Assembly (NCBI GenBank): GCA_050245915.1
Contig: JBFWWZ010000020.1
Location: 1 to 43,013, forward strand
DNA: 43,013 nucleotides
From: JBDSKH01 sp050245915
Lineage (GTDB): Bacteria > Actinomycetota > Actinomycetes > Actinomycetales > Microbacteriaceae
Direction of reading: 5' to 3'
In this document: positions 15,704 to 23,892 of the stretch, piece after piece
Layout of the letters: each line of letters starts with the position of its first letter
Numbering within the stretch: position 1 is the stretch's first letter
Translations under genes and position numbers: made by a program
Notes under the pieces: generated by a model
Told to the model about the DNA's origin: nothing
The model's database searches: none
What the model saw: the letters and a program-made list of their open reading frames with translations, nothing else

Positions 15704-17341
15704 CTAGCGCTTCGACTTGACGATCTTCTCCTGGTTGACGTCTTCGACCTCGGTGGCCTCGAACGTCTCGGTGCCGGGGGCGTTGAGCGCGCGGCCGTCG
15801 CTGGTCTGGAAGGTCTGCGAGAACGCGTCGACCGCCTTCTCGAGTTCGGCGCGGGTGGCGTCGTCGAGGACGTTCGTCTCACGCAGGGTGTCGAGGACCT
15901 TGGTCTTCGAGCCGAGGTAGTCGTGCAGTTCGGCCTCGAACCGCAGCACGTCCTCCACCGGGACCTTGTCGAGCTTGCCGTTGGTGCCCGCCCAGATCGA
16001 GACGACCTGCTTCTCGACCGGGAACGGCGAGTACTGGGGCTGGCGCAGCAGCTCGGTGAGACGCGCACCGCGCTCCAGCTGACGACGGCTGGCCGCGTCG
16101 AGATCGGATGCGAACAGCGCGAACGCCTCGAGCGCGCGGTACTGCGCGAGTTCGAGCTTCAGCGTTCCGGAGACGGACTTGATCGACTTGACCTGGGCGT
16201 CGCCGCCGACGCGCGAGACCGAGATGCCCACGTCGACCGCGGGACGCTGGTTGGCGTTGAACAGGTCGGACTGCAGGAAGATCTGGCCGTCGGTGATCGA
16301 GATCACGTTGGTCGGGATGTACGCCGACACGTCGTTCGCCTTGGTCTCGATGATCGGCAGGCCGGTCATCGAACCGGCACCCAGCTCGTCGGAGAGCTTG
16401 GCGCAGCGCTCGAGCAGCCGGGAGTGCAGGTAGAACACGTCGCCGGGGTAGGCCTCACGTCCCGGCGGACGACGCAGCAGCAGCGACACCGCACGGTAGG
16501 CCTCGGCCTGCTTCGACAGGTCGTCGAAGATGATCAGGACGTGCTTGCCGCCGTACATCCAGTGCTGGCCGATCGCCGAGCCGGTGTACGGGGCGAGGTA
16601 CTTGAAGCCCGCCGCGTCGGAGGCCGGAGCCGCGACGATCGTGGTGTACTCCATCGCACCGGCGTCTTCGAGCGCGCCCTTGACGGCCGCGATCGTCGAG
16701 CCCTTCTGGCCGATGGCGACGTAGATGCAGCGCACCTGCTTGTTGACGTCGCCGGACTCCCAGTTGGCCTTCTGGTTGATGATCGTGTCGATCGCGATCG
16801 CGGTCTTGCCGGTCTGGCGGTCGCCGATGATGAGCTGGCGCTGGCCGCGGCCGATCGGGATCATCGCGTCGATCGCCTTGATGCCGGTCTGCATCGGCTC
16901 GTGCACCGACTTGCGCTGCATCACGCCAGGGGCCTGCAGCTCGAGGGCGCGGCGGCCCTCGGCCTTGATCTCGCCGAGACCGTCGATCGGGGTGCCGAGC
17001 GGGTCGATCACACGGCCGAGGAAGGCGTCGCCGACCGGGACCGAGAGCACCTCGCCGGTGCGGGTGACCTCCATGCCCTCTTCGATGCCGGCGAACTCGC
17101 CGAGCACGATGACGCCGATCTCGGCCTCGTCGAGGTTCAGCGCGAGGCCCAGGGTGCCGTCCGCGAATCGGAGCAGCTCGTTGGCCATCGCGCCGGGGAG
17201 GCCCTCGACGTGCGCGATGCCGTCGGCGGCGTCGATGACGGTGCCCACCTCGGTGGCGGAGGCGGCGGTCGGCTTGTAGCCGGCCACGAAGTCCTTGAGG
17301 GCGCCGCGGATCTCGTCCGGGCTGATGGTGATGTCTGCCAT
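15704..17341 (-). CDS. atpA: F1F0 ATP synthase subunit alpha
   Basis: A 545-residue F1 subunit with the non-catalytic nucleotide site. The P-loop GDRQTGKTA is near residue 172. The family signature region PGREAYPGDVFYLHSRLLER is in mid-protein, and SDLDAASRRQLERGARL is in the C-terminal domain. The tail of about 35 residues (after LEKAVDAFSQTF) is acidic and then basic, longer than in E. coli (513 residues) but usual for actinobacteria. It starts 15 nt after atpH. Confidence 0.98.
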   Translation of the reverse strand: MADITISPDEIRGALKDFVAGYKPTAASATEVGTVIDAADGIAHVEGLPGAMANELLRFADGTLGLALNLDEAEIGVIVLGEFAGIEEGMEVTRTGEVLSVPVGDAFLGRVIDPLGTPIDGLGEIKAEGRRALELQAPGVMQRKSVHEPMQTGIKAIDAMIPIGRGQRQLIIGDRQTGKTAIAIDTIINQKANWESGDVNKQVRCIYVAIGQKGSTIAAVKGALEDAGAMEYTTIVAAPASDAAGFKYLAPYTGSAIGQHWMYGGKHVLIIFDDLSKQAEAYRAVSLLLRRPPGREAYPGDVFYLHSRLLERCAKLSDELGAGSMTGLPIIETKANDVSAYIPTNVISITDGQIFLQSDLFNANQRPAVDVGISVSRVGGDAQVKSIKSVSGTLKLELAQYRALEAFALFASDLDAASRRQLERGARLTELLRQPQYSPFPVEKQVVSIWAGTNGKLDKVPVEDVLRFEAELHDYLGSKTKVLDTLRETNVLDDATRAELEKAVDAFSQTFQTSDGRALNAPGTETFEATEVEDVNQEKIVKSKR

Positions 17342-17356
17342 GGGGTTCCTTCGGTT

Positions 17357-18142
17357 CTAGCCCGCGAGCTGCAGGCGAAGTTCGGTCAGTCGGGATGCCA
17401 CGGTGCCGTCGATCACGTCGTCGCCGACCTGCACACGGAGGCCCCCGATCACAGCGGGGTCGATGCGGACCGCGATGCGCGGCTCGCGGCCGTACTGCTG
17501 CTGCAGCGTGGAGCTGAGCCTCTGAAGCTGTGCGGCGGTCAGGGGCGCGGCCGCGGTGACGGTCGCGACGATGCCGCCCGAGGCATCCGCCACGGTCTCG
17601 GCGGCGGTGCTGAGCAGCCGGCCGATGCGACGGCCGCGGGGGCTCTGCACCAGGTGGCGGATGATCGCGAGGGTGCCGGGTGCCGCCTTGCCGCCGAGCA
17701 GGCGGTCGACGAGCGCGGCCTTCTCGGCCGGGTCGCCCAGCTTGCTGCCGACGGCGAGCTCCAGCTCGGGGTCGCTGGAGACGGCGCGGGAGAAGGCGAA
17801 CAGCTCCGACTCGATGGACGCATCGCTGGAATCGGCGATCGCACGGATGCCGACCTGCTCGATGCCGTCGATCAGCTCGTCGGGGTCGGACCAGCGGGAG
17901 GCGGCCAGCGCGCCGAGAAGCTTCGCAGCGGCGGGGTCGATCGAGCCGAAGATGCGTGCGATCAGCGCCGACTTCTCGGCTGCGGCGACCGAGGGGTCGG
18001 CCAGCAGCGCGCGCAGCTGCGAGGAACCCGCGATGTCGCGCCCGGCCGAGAGCAGATGCTCACCGGTCGTCAGCGTGACACCGGTGGCGGATGCCAGGGC
18101 CTTCTTCGCCGCTTCGAGCGCGACGCGTGACGCCGAACCCAT
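17357..18142 (-). CDS. atpH: F1F0 ATP synthase subunit delta
   Basis: A 261-residue OSCP-type delta subunit linking the b stalk to F1. It is longer than the E. coli protein (177), as is normal in actinobacteria. Conserved blocks are LRALLADPSV and the C-terminal RIDPAVIGGLRVQVGDDVIDGTV (abbreviated: GGLRVQVGDDVIDGTV). It begins immediately after the atpF stop. Confidence 0.95.
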   Translation of the reverse strand: MGSASRVALEAAKKALASATGVTLTTGEHLLSAGRDIAGSSQLRALLADPSVAAAEKSALIARIFGSIDPAAAKLLGALAASRWSDPDELIDGIEQVGIRAIADSSDASIESELFAFSRAVSSDPELELAVGSKLGDPAEKAALVDRLLGGKAAPGTLAIIRHLVQSPRGRRIGRLLSTAAETVADASGGIVATVTAAAPLTAAQLQRLSSTLQQQYGREPRIAVRIDPAVIGGLRVQVGDDVIDGTVASRLTELRLQLAG

Positions 18143-18712
18143 CTACTTGCCCGCCTTGCCCTTCGAGGTGCCTGCCAGGTCGGCCAGGAACCGGTCGACC
18201 ATCGCGCCGGCCTTCTTGTCGTCGGTGAGCGACTCGCCGATCACGCCGGAGGCGAGGTCGAGGGCGAGCGTGCCGACCTCGGCGCGCAGCGACACCAGCG
18301 CGGCGGACCGCTCCGCCTCGATCTGCGCCTGGCCTGCAGCGACGATGCGCGCCGCCTCGGCCTGGGCCTGCTCGATGAGCTCGGCACGGATGCGCTTCGC
18401 GTCCTCGCGGGCCTCGTCCTTGATCTTGCCCGCTTCACCGCGCGCGTCCGCGAGCTGCGCGGTGTACTTCTCCAGGGCGGCCTGGGCCTCGGCCTGGGCC
18501 TCATCGGCACGCTTGATGCCGCCCTCGATCGCGTCGGCACGAGCGTCGAGCGCCTTGTTGATGCGCGGGACGAACCGCCACAGCATGAGGCCGAGGATCA
18601 GGAAGAACGCGATCGAGCCCCAGACGAGGTCGGGGAGCTCGGGGATCAGCACCGAGTGCGTCGGCTCCTCCCCCTCGGGGACGGTCGCGAGGACGGCGAA
18701 TGCGGTCAGCAT
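18143..18712 (-). CDS. atpF: F1F0 ATP synthase subunit b
   Basis: A 189-residue peripheral stalk subunit. It has one N-terminal membrane span (LVWGSIAFFLILGLMLW, about residues 28-45) followed by a long charged Ala/Glu/Lys/Arg coiled coil (about 50-165). The start has the ribosome site AAGGAG just upstream. It lies between atpE and atpH in standard order. Confidence 0.96.
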   Translation of the reverse strand: MLTAFAVLATVPEGEEPTHSVLIPELPDLVWGSIAFFLILGLMLWRFVPRINKALDARADAIEGGIKRADEAQAEAQAALEKYTAQLADARGEAGKIKDEAREDAKRIRAELIEQAQAEAARIVAAGQAQIEAERSAALVSLRAEVGTLALDLASGVIGESLTDDKKAGAMVDRFLADLAGTSKGKAGK

Positions 18713-18742
18713 CCGGACTCCTTCGGTTGGAAGCGGAACGCC

Positions 18743-18964
18743 TTACGGCGCGGGGAACGGGATGAACGCCACGCCGATGGCGATGAAGCAGAGAGCCTCG
18801 GTGAGGGCGATACCGATCCACATCAGGGTCTGCAGGCGGCCGGCCAGCTCGGGCTGACGGGCGACCGACTCGATCGTCTTGCCGACGATGATGCCCACGC
18901 CGACACCGGAGCCGATGACGGCGAGACCGAAGGCGAGGGGTGCGAGCGCTCCGACTACGTTCAT
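18743..18964 (-). CDS. atpE: F1F0 ATP synthase subunit c
   Basis: A 73-residue proteolipid of the rotor ring with two membrane helices. The proton-binding Glu is in the second helix (GIALTEALCFIAIGVAF, E about 56). The Gly-rich first helix (GLAVIGSGVGVGIIVG) and polar loop ARQPEL are canonical. Glutamate chemistry and the loop sequence indicate a proton-type ring. Confidence 0.98.
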   Translation of the reverse strand: MNVVGALAPLAFGLAVIGSGVGVGIIVGKTIESVARQPELAGRLQTLMWIGIALTEALCFIAIGVAFIPFPAP

Positions 18965-18998
18965 GGTTTTTCCTTTCGAGGGGTTCCGTCCGCCGAGC

Positions 18999-19826
18999 TC
19001 AGTGCTCGTCGGCCAACGCCAGCTGGATGTAGATGGCGGTGAGGATCGTGAAGACGAAGGCCTGCAGCGCCGCGACGAAGATCTCGAGGACCGTGAACGC
19101 GATGCCGAAGGCGAAGGTGCCGATGCCGAGCAGGCCGAGCGGATTGCCCTGCGCGACCAGCACGGTGACGAAGAAGAAGTTGGTGGCCAGGAAGCAGAGC
19201 ACCAGCAGCATGTGCCCGGCGACCATGTTCATGGTGAGTCGCAGGGTCAGCGTGATCGGCCGGATGATGAAGGTCGACAGGAACTCGAGCAGCGCGATGA
19301 TCGGGACGATCGGCAGCGGGACGCCGGGCAGCACGGTGGCGTTCTTGAAGAACCGGAGGCCGTGGGCCTTGATGCCCGCGTAGATGAAGGTCACGTACGC
19401 GACGACGGCCATGATGAGCGCCTGGCCGATGAGACCGGTGCTGGCGATCTGGAGGCCCGGGATGGTGCCCGTGAGGTTCAGCCCCAGCGTGAGGAAGAAG
19501 ATCGTGAACAGGAGCGGCATGAAGCGCCGCCCCTCTTTCTCGCCGAGGGTCTCGACGACGATGCTGTTGCGCACGAAGCCGGTGATGAACTCGAAGGCGG
19601 CCTGACCGCGGCCGGGCACGACCTTCATGTTGCGGGTCGACACCCAGAAGATGACGATCAGCACGACGACGACGAGCATGCGGATCAGCAGGATGCGGTT
19701 CATCTCGAACGGCGTGCCGATGAAGAGGACGGGCTCGGGGAAGAACTCGTCGATCGAAGGTCCGCAGAACTCGCCGGGAGGACACTCCGACGCGACCGCG
19801 GTGGGAGCGAGGTGTGAGGCTAGCAG
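18999..19826 (-). CDS. atpB: F1F0 ATP synthase subunit a (probable CTG start)
   Basis: A stator subunit with the proton half-channels. The open frame from an internal ATG at 19703 gives 234 residues. The conserved actinobacterial N-terminus (GEFCGPSIDEFFPEPVLF) lies upstream in the same frame, so translation must start earlier. No ATG, GTG or TTG occurs in frame back to the stop codons near 19890. The CTG at 19826 has AGGAGA 5 nt upstream and gives 275 residues, close to the usual 260-280. Conserved elements include the Arg in TLRLTMNMVAGHMLL and the C-terminal helix FAFGIAFTVLEIFVAALQA. I call CTG as the probable start; a sequencing error is the alternative. Confidence 0.93.
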   Translation of the reverse strand: MLASHLAPTAVASECPPGEFCGPSIDEFFPEPVLFIGTPFEMNRILLIRMLVVVVLIVIFWVSTRNMKVVPGRGQAAFEFITGFVRNSIVVETLGEKEGRRFMPLLFTIFFLTLGLNLTGTIPGLQIASTGLIGQALIMAVVAYVTFIYAGIKAHGLRFFKNATVLPGVPLPIVPIIALLEFLSTFIIRPITLTLRLTMNMVAGHMLLVLCFLATNFFFVTVLVAQGNPLGLLGIGTFAFGIAFTVLEIFVAALQAFVFTILTAIYIQLALADEH

Positions 19827-19892
19827 GGCTTTCTCCTGATCAGGACGCAGCGACGCGCGGCGATCGTAGGGGGGAAGGTCTCCCTCACCCTA

Positions 19893-20333
19893 TCAGGGCT
19901 TGGGGGTGTCATCGCCCGGCAGCCGGACGTCGCCGACGTACGGAACTCGGGTCCGGCTGAGCGCGACGGCGTCGGCGATCAGCGAGCCGACCACCGCGGC
20001 GATGGTGGTGAACGCGAACACCCCGAGATCGAGCCAGGTCTGACCGCGCAGCCAGATCATGAACACGAGGAAGATCACGAATTTCACACCGAGGGCGCCG
20101 ATCACCACCGCGAAGAACAGCGGGTTCGTCGGGTCGTCGCGGGTGAACCGCTGCCCGACCAGCACGCTCACGGTGGTGAGGCCGAGGAAGACCGCCGAGA
20201 GGGCGGCTCCGAGCAGCCCGCCCGCGAGTCCCGGGCCCCCGGCGACCAGCCAGCCGATGCCGGCGCCCGCGGCCGCGCAGACCGCCGCGACGATGCCGCC
20301 GTAGACGAGTGCGCGAGTCAGCACGGCGGTCAC
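19893..20333 (-). CDS. atpI: AtpI-like membrane protein of the atp operon
   Basis: A 146-residue hydrophobic protein with four membrane segments, in the position of AtpI. The GTG at 20333 overlaps the wecA stop (GTGA). It resembles AtpI/UncI in topology, size and place rather than by a strong motif. Its proposed family role is assistance in c-ring assembly or ion supply. The C-terminus is a short charged tail ending GDDTPKP. Confidence 0.82.
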   Translation of the reverse strand: MTAVLTRALVYGGIVAAVCAAAGAGIGWLVAGGPGLAGGLLGAALSAVFLGLTTVSVLVGQRFTRDDPTNPLFFAVVIGALGVKFVIFLVFMIWLRGQTWLDLGVFAFTTIAAVVGSLIADAVALSRTRVPYVGDVRLPGDDTPKP

Positions 20334-21637
20334 GCCGACGCCCCCTTCTCGTTCAGGCGATCCAGGGCGACCTCGGCCTCGGCATCCGTCGGCTCCTTCT
20401 CCGGGTCGAAGCGCTCCGCCGCGGCGTCGAGCGGGTCGAGGGAGGCGATAGCGGCGTCGGTGGTGAGCTCCGGGTCGGCGCTCTGGACGGCGGCCTCCGC
20501 GGCCTTGCGCCTGCTGAGAGGCGCGAGAGTCAGGATGGTGCACACCAGCAGCCCGACGGCCGTGATGACGAGGGCCCACCACCAGTCGTGCAGCAGCAGC
20601 ACGAGCAGGCAGCCGACGGAGGCGACCGCCGTCCAGGCGTAGAAGATCAGCACGGCGTGGAAGTGGGTGTGGCCCATGTCGAGCAGGCGGTGGTGCAGGT
20701 GCTTGCGGTCGGCGGAGAACGGCGACTTGCCCGCGCGCAGTCGGCGGAACACCGCCAGCCCGAAATCGAGCAGCGGCACGATCAGTACCGCGAACGGCAG
20801 CAGGATCGGGATGAAGGCCGGGAGGAGGCCGGAGGCTCCGAGCAGATCGGTCGGGTTCGCGCACTCCCCGTTGAGGCGGCAGGGATCGATGTTGCCGGTG
20901 ACGGCGACGCTGGATGCTGCCATCAGCATCCCGACCAGCAGAGCGCCGGCGTCGCCCATGAAGAGCCGCGCGGGATGCCAGTTGAGCGGCAGGAAGCCGA
21001 TGCAGGCGCCGATCAGCACCGCCGCCAGGAACTGCGCCAGGTTGAAGTAGTCGGTCTGCTCGCTGGTCCCGTACGAGATCAGGTAGGCGTAGAGGAAGAA
21101 CACGCCGTTGGAGATGATCGCGACACCCGCCACGAGCCCGTCGAGGCCGTCGATGAAGTTGATGGCGTTCATCACCAGCACGATGATGAACACGGTCAGG
21201 ATCAGCGACATCCATGGTGAGCCGATGACGATCAGGCCCGGGATCGGGATGCTTCCGATCTGCACCCCCTGCCAGGCCAGCAGGCCGGCGGCGAGGATCT
21301 GCCCGGCGAGCTTGGTGAGCCAGTCGAGGTCGATGATGTCGTCGACCACGCCGATGATCACGATCAGGAACGCTGCGCCGAGGATCGCGAGGATCTTGCC
21401 GGGGTCGGCGTAGATCAGCGAGAACTGCGGCAGGAAGGCGCCGATCAGGAACGCGACCACGATCCCGAGGAACATCGCCACCCCGCCGAGCCGGGGGGTG
21501 GGCCGAGTATGCACGTCGCGCGCGCGGATCTTCGGGTAGAGCCGGTAGCGGTGGCTGAGCCGGAAGATCAGGTACGCCAGCCCGAAGGTGACGACCGCCG
21601 AGGTGCCGGCGACGAGGAGGTAGAAGACTATGCGCAC
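20330..21637 (-). CDS. wecA: MraY/WecA-like undecaprenyl-phosphate GlcNAc-1-phosphate transferase
   Basis: A 435-residue polytopic enzyme (about ten spans) transferring a sugar-1-phosphate from UDP-sugar to decaprenyl/undecaprenyl phosphate, the first step of cell-wall linkage or polysaccharide synthesis. It shows GVVDDIIDLDWL (Mg-binding DD), NAINFIDGLDGL, FMGDAGAL and HLHHRLLDMGHTH, the family motifs in order. The last about 60 residues are a charged cytoplasmic extension. The start is a GTG overlapping sua5 by 10 nt. The gene preceding atpI in actinobacteria is usually of this type. Confidence 0.92.
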   Translation of the reverse strand: MRIVFYLLVAGTSAVVTFGLAYLIFRLSHRYRLYPKIRARDVHTRPTPRLGGVAMFLGIVVAFLIGAFLPQFSLIYADPGKILAILGAAFLIVIIGVVDDIIDLDWLTKLAGQILAAGLLAWQGVQIGSIPIPGLIVIGSPWMSLILTVFIIVLVMNAINFIDGLDGLVAGVAIISNGVFFLYAYLISYGTSEQTDYFNLAQFLAAVLIGACIGFLPLNWHPARLFMGDAGALLVGMLMAASSVAVTGNIDPCRLNGECANPTDLLGASGLLPAFIPILLPFAVLIVPLLDFGLAVFRRLRAGKSPFSADRKHLHHRLLDMGHTHFHAVLIFYAWTAVASVGCLLVLLLHDWWWALVITAVGLLVCTILTLAPLSRRKAAEAAVQSADPELTTDAAIASLDPLDAAAERFDPEKEPTDAEAEVALDRLNEKGASA

Positions 21638-22281
21638 CGGTCGGCCCCCACGACCCGCACGATCTCGGCGTCGGGGATGACCCCGCTGCGCAGGATCCGC
21701 AGCTTGCCGGCCGGGGACTCCAGGCCGGTGGCGTCGACGATCGTGGAGGCGGTCTCGCCGCCCGGACCCGCCTCGAGGTAGACGGCCACGGCATCCCCCA
21801 GCATGGCCTCGGCCGCCTCGGCGGTGGTGGCGGCGGGTTCGCCGGTGGTGTTCGCGCTCGACACCGCGAGCGGGCCGGTCTCGGCGAGCAGCTCGAGAGC
21901 GATGGGGTGACTCGGCATGCGGAGCGCGACGGTGCCGCGGGTCTCCCCCAGATCCCAGTCGAGGGTGCGGCGGGCCCGCAGCACGATGGTCAGCCCGCCC
22001 GGCCAGAACTCGGCGACGAGGGCCCGCGCCTCGTCGGGCACCACCTCGGCGAGCGCGTCCAGGGTCGGGATGCCGGGGACCAGCACCGGTGGAGGCGCGG
22101 TGCGATCGCGGCCCTTCGCGTCGAGCAGTCGCTGGACGGCGGCGGGCGAGAAGGCGTCGGCGGCGACCCCGTAGACGGTGTCGGTCGGGATCACGACGAG
22201 CTCGCCCCTGCCGATGGCCTGGCGGGCCAGTCGCATCCCGGTCAGCAGCGCTGCCGGGTCCGAGGTGTCGTACGTGGCCAT
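21628..22281 (-). CDS. L-threonylcarbamoyladenylate synthase (Sua5/YrdC family)
   Basis: A 217-residue enzyme making threonylcarbamoyl-AMP from Thr, bicarbonate and ATP for the t6A37 modification of ANN-decoding tRNAs. It has the N-terminal IPTDTVYGVAADAF, the KGRD active-site block, and VSSANTTGEPA. The Sua5 C-terminal domain is missing, so it is of TsaC/YrdC length. It is the first gene of the sua5-wecA-atp run. TAGGAT on the minus strand ends 7 nt before the ATG, suggesting a leaderless transcript. Confidence 0.94.
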   Translation of the reverse strand: MATYDTSDPAALLTGMRLARQAIGRGELVVIPTDTVYGVAADAFSPAAVQRLLDAKGRDRTAPPPVLVPGIPTLDALAEVVPDEARALVAEFWPGGLTIVLRARRTLDWDLGETRGTVALRMPSHPIALELLAETGPLAVSSANTTGEPAATTAEAAEAMLGDAVAVYLEAGPGGETASTIVDATGLESPAGKLRILRSGVIPDAEIVRVVGADRCA

Positions 22282-22288
22282 CTGGTCG

Positions 22289-22294
22289 ATCCTA
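22289..22294 (-). promoter_or_regulatory. putative -10 box (TAGGAT) for a leaderless sua5 mRNA
   Basis: TAGGAT on the minus strand lies 7 nt before the sua5 ATG. It overlaps the plus-strand -10 candidate of the HAD gene, so initiation in the two directions should compete. Confidence 0.45.
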
Positions 22295-22298
22295 TTCT
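22293..22298 (+). promoter_or_regulatory. putative -10 box (TATTCT) for the HAD hydrolase gene
   Basis: TATTCT ends 9 nt before the GTG at 22308. It shares two bases with the opposing -10 of sua5. No clear -35 is seen. Confidence 0.4.
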
Positions 22299-22307
22299 GG
22301 AGACACT

Positions 22308-22931
22308 GTGCCTCTTCTCTTCGTGTTCGACATGGACGACGTGCTCTACGACTACGACTGGTCGAAGCGCATGGCGGGCCTCACCGCGCTGACCGGCCAC
22401 GACCTGCGGGAGCTGCGCCGCCGGTGGTGGAACGACCGCGGCGAGTGGGCCGCGGAAGCCGGCTTCTACGCCGACGCCGACTCGTACCACCGCGCCTGGG
22501 TCGAGGCGATCGGGGTCGACGTGCCGGTGGATGCGTGGGTCGCCAACCGGCGGAGCGGCATGACCGCCTGGCCCGAGTCGATCGCCGCCGTGGAGCGCGC
22601 CGCGGAGCTCGGGCAGGTGTCGCTCCTCACCAACAACGGACCCCTCGTGCACGAGCACCTGGCGACGATCGCGCCCGAGATCGCCCCGCTGTTCGGCGAG
22701 CACCTGCGCACGTCGTCGTACTACGGGGCGCGCAAGCCCGACCCGCGCGTGTTCGAGGCGCTGCTGCGCGAGTACGACGCCGACCCGGCCGACGTGTTCT
22801 TCGCCGACGACCTCGTCGAGAACGTGCGCGGCGCCGAGAGCGTCGGCATCACCGGGCACCTCTTCACGTCGGGCGCGGCGCTCCTGGATGCCGTGGAGGC
22901 TTTCGCGGCGTCGCGGAACACGGCTGGTTGA
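22308..22931 (+). CDS. HAD-family hydrolase
   Basis: A 207-residue haloacid-dehalogenase-type phosphatase. Motif I is FDMDDVLYD (nucleophile D), motif II LLTNNG, motif III lysine in GARKPDPRVFEALL, and motif IV FFADDLVENV. The cap lies between residues about 15 and 85. The GTG at 22308 starts VPLLFVFDMDD. The substrate is unknown, most likely a small phosphorylated metabolite. The gene is inserted on the opposite strand between prmC and sua5, genes that are usually adjacent. Its last three codons and stop (ACG GCT GGT TGA) lie at or in a repeat element shared with prmC. Confidence 0.9.
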   Translation: MPLLFVFDMDDVLYDYDWSKRMAGLTALTGHDLRELRRRWWNDRGEWAAEAGFYADADSYHRAWVEAIGVDVPVDAWVANRRSGMTAWPESIAAVERAAELGQVSLLTNNGPLVHEHLATIAPEIAPLFGEHLRTSSYYGARKPDPRVFEALLREYDADPADVFFADDLVENVRGAESVGITGHLFTSGAALLDAVEAFAASRNTAG

Positions 22932-23013
22932 GTAGCGGCGAAGCCGCGTGTCGAAACCCGCCGATCGCACGGCTGGTTTCGACACGCGTCCTGCGGTCGC
23001 TACTCAACCAGCC
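22921..23013. repeat. paired inverted repeat (two opposed copies) between HAD gene and prmC
   Basis: The left copy (22921-22958) and right copy (22976-23013) are near-exact reverse complements. The outer 17 bases CGGCTGGTTGAGTAGCG are identical, as are the inner CGTGTCGAAACC bases; only the 9-base middle differs. Transcripts from either side can fold into one long hairpin, so it probably acts as a bidirectional terminator or mRNA end. The stop codons of both convergent genes lie in its outer arms. Confidence 0.88.
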
Positions 23014-23858
23014 GTGGCGCTCGTCGCCCGGTCGCGCCCGAGCAGGTCGGGGGTGGTGACCGGGGCTCTCCAGCCGTCGGCGGCGAGCAGCTCGCGGATG
23101 GCCGCACCCTGCAGCTCGCCATGCTCCAGCACGAGGGTGCCGCCCGGTCGCAGCAGGGCCGCAGCGCGCGTGGAGACGGCGCGCACCACATCCAGGCCGT
23201 CCGGCCCGCCGTAGAGCGCGTGCTCCGGATCGTGCAGCCGCACCTCCGGATCGCGCGGGATCGCGCCGAGCGGGATGTACGGCGGGTTCGACACGACCAC
23301 GTCGACGGCGCCGTCGAGCTCCGGCACGGCGGACGCCAGATCGGAGAACACCAGGCGCACGTTCGGAACACCGCGCGCGTTCTGCTTCGTCCAGACGAAC
23401 GCGGTCGGCGAGTTCTCGACGGCGACCACACTCGCGTGCGGCACCTCGGTCGCGAGGGCCAGGGCGATCGCGCCCGAGCCGGTGCCGAGATCGACCGCGA
23501 GCGGCTGCGGCGATGCGACGGCGACGAGGGCGTCGATCGCGAGCTGCGCGACCGTCTCGGTCTCGGGACGCGGCACGAAAACCCCCGGCCCGACAGCGAG
23601 TTCGAGCGACCGGAACGCCGCCCGTCCGGTGATGTGCTGCAGCGGCTCGCGGGCGGCGCGGCGCTCCACCACCTCGATGACCGCCACCCGGTCGTCGGGG
23701 CCGACCCCGGCATCCGTCACCGCCTTGGCCTGCACCTGGCCGCGGGTCAGCCCGAGCACGTGCCCGATCAGCAGCTCGGCGTCGGCGTCGGGGGTCGGGA
23801 CGCCCGCCGCGGTCAGGACCTCGATCGCGTGACGCCGCAGGTCGGAGATGCTCGCCAT
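23004..23858 (-). CDS. prmC: release factor glutamine N5-methyltransferase
   Basis: A 284-residue SAM-dependent methyltransferase that methylates the Gln of the GGQ motif of RF1 and RF2. It has the SAM loop DLGTGSGAIALALA and the hallmark VVSNPPYIP (NPPY binds the target Gln). The N-terminal helical domain is at about 1-75. Start ATG is 21 nt from the prfA stop, a gap wholly made of a repeat element. The last residues TAG and the TGA come from a repeat copy. Confidence 0.95.
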   Translation of the reverse strand: MASISDLRRHAIEVLTAAGVPTPDADAELLIGHVLGLTRGQVQAKAVTDAGVGPDDRVAVIEVVERRAAREPLQHITGRAAFRSLELAVGPGVFVPRPETETVAQLAIDALVAVASPQPLAVDLGTGSGAIALALATEVPHASVVAVENSPTAFVWTKQNARGVPNVRLVFSDLASAVPELDGAVDVVVSNPPYIPLGAIPRDPEVRLHDPEHALYGGPDGLDVVRAVSTRAAALLRPGGTLVLEHGELQGAAIRELLAADGWRAPVTTPDLLGRDRATSATAG

Positions 23859-23892
23859 GGTCTCGATACGCGTTTCGCGCTACTCGACCAGC
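23859..23892. repeat. repeat element filling the prfA-prmC gap
   Basis: The plus strand begins GGTCTCGATACGCG and ends GCGCTACTCGACCAGC, the same outline as the copies at 22976-23013 and, inverted, at 15651-15687. It extends from the base next to the prmC ATG into the last codons of prfA, whose TAG stop is the TAG of the repeat's GAGTAG. Confidence 0.75.

Noticed and set aside
15656..18130. An 824-codon open frame on the plus strand
   Set aside because: It lies antisense to atpA and atpH and has no recognisable domain; GC-rich codon bias keeps the complementary frame free of stops.
19704..19826. atpB starting at the first ATG (19703)
   Set aside because: This would remove the conserved N-terminal segment and has no ribosome site, so an upstream non-ATG start is preferred.
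22921..23013. Remnant insertion sequence ends
   Set aside because: The inverted repeats enclose only 17 bases, no transposase fragment or target duplication is seen, and related copies occur singly between other genes.
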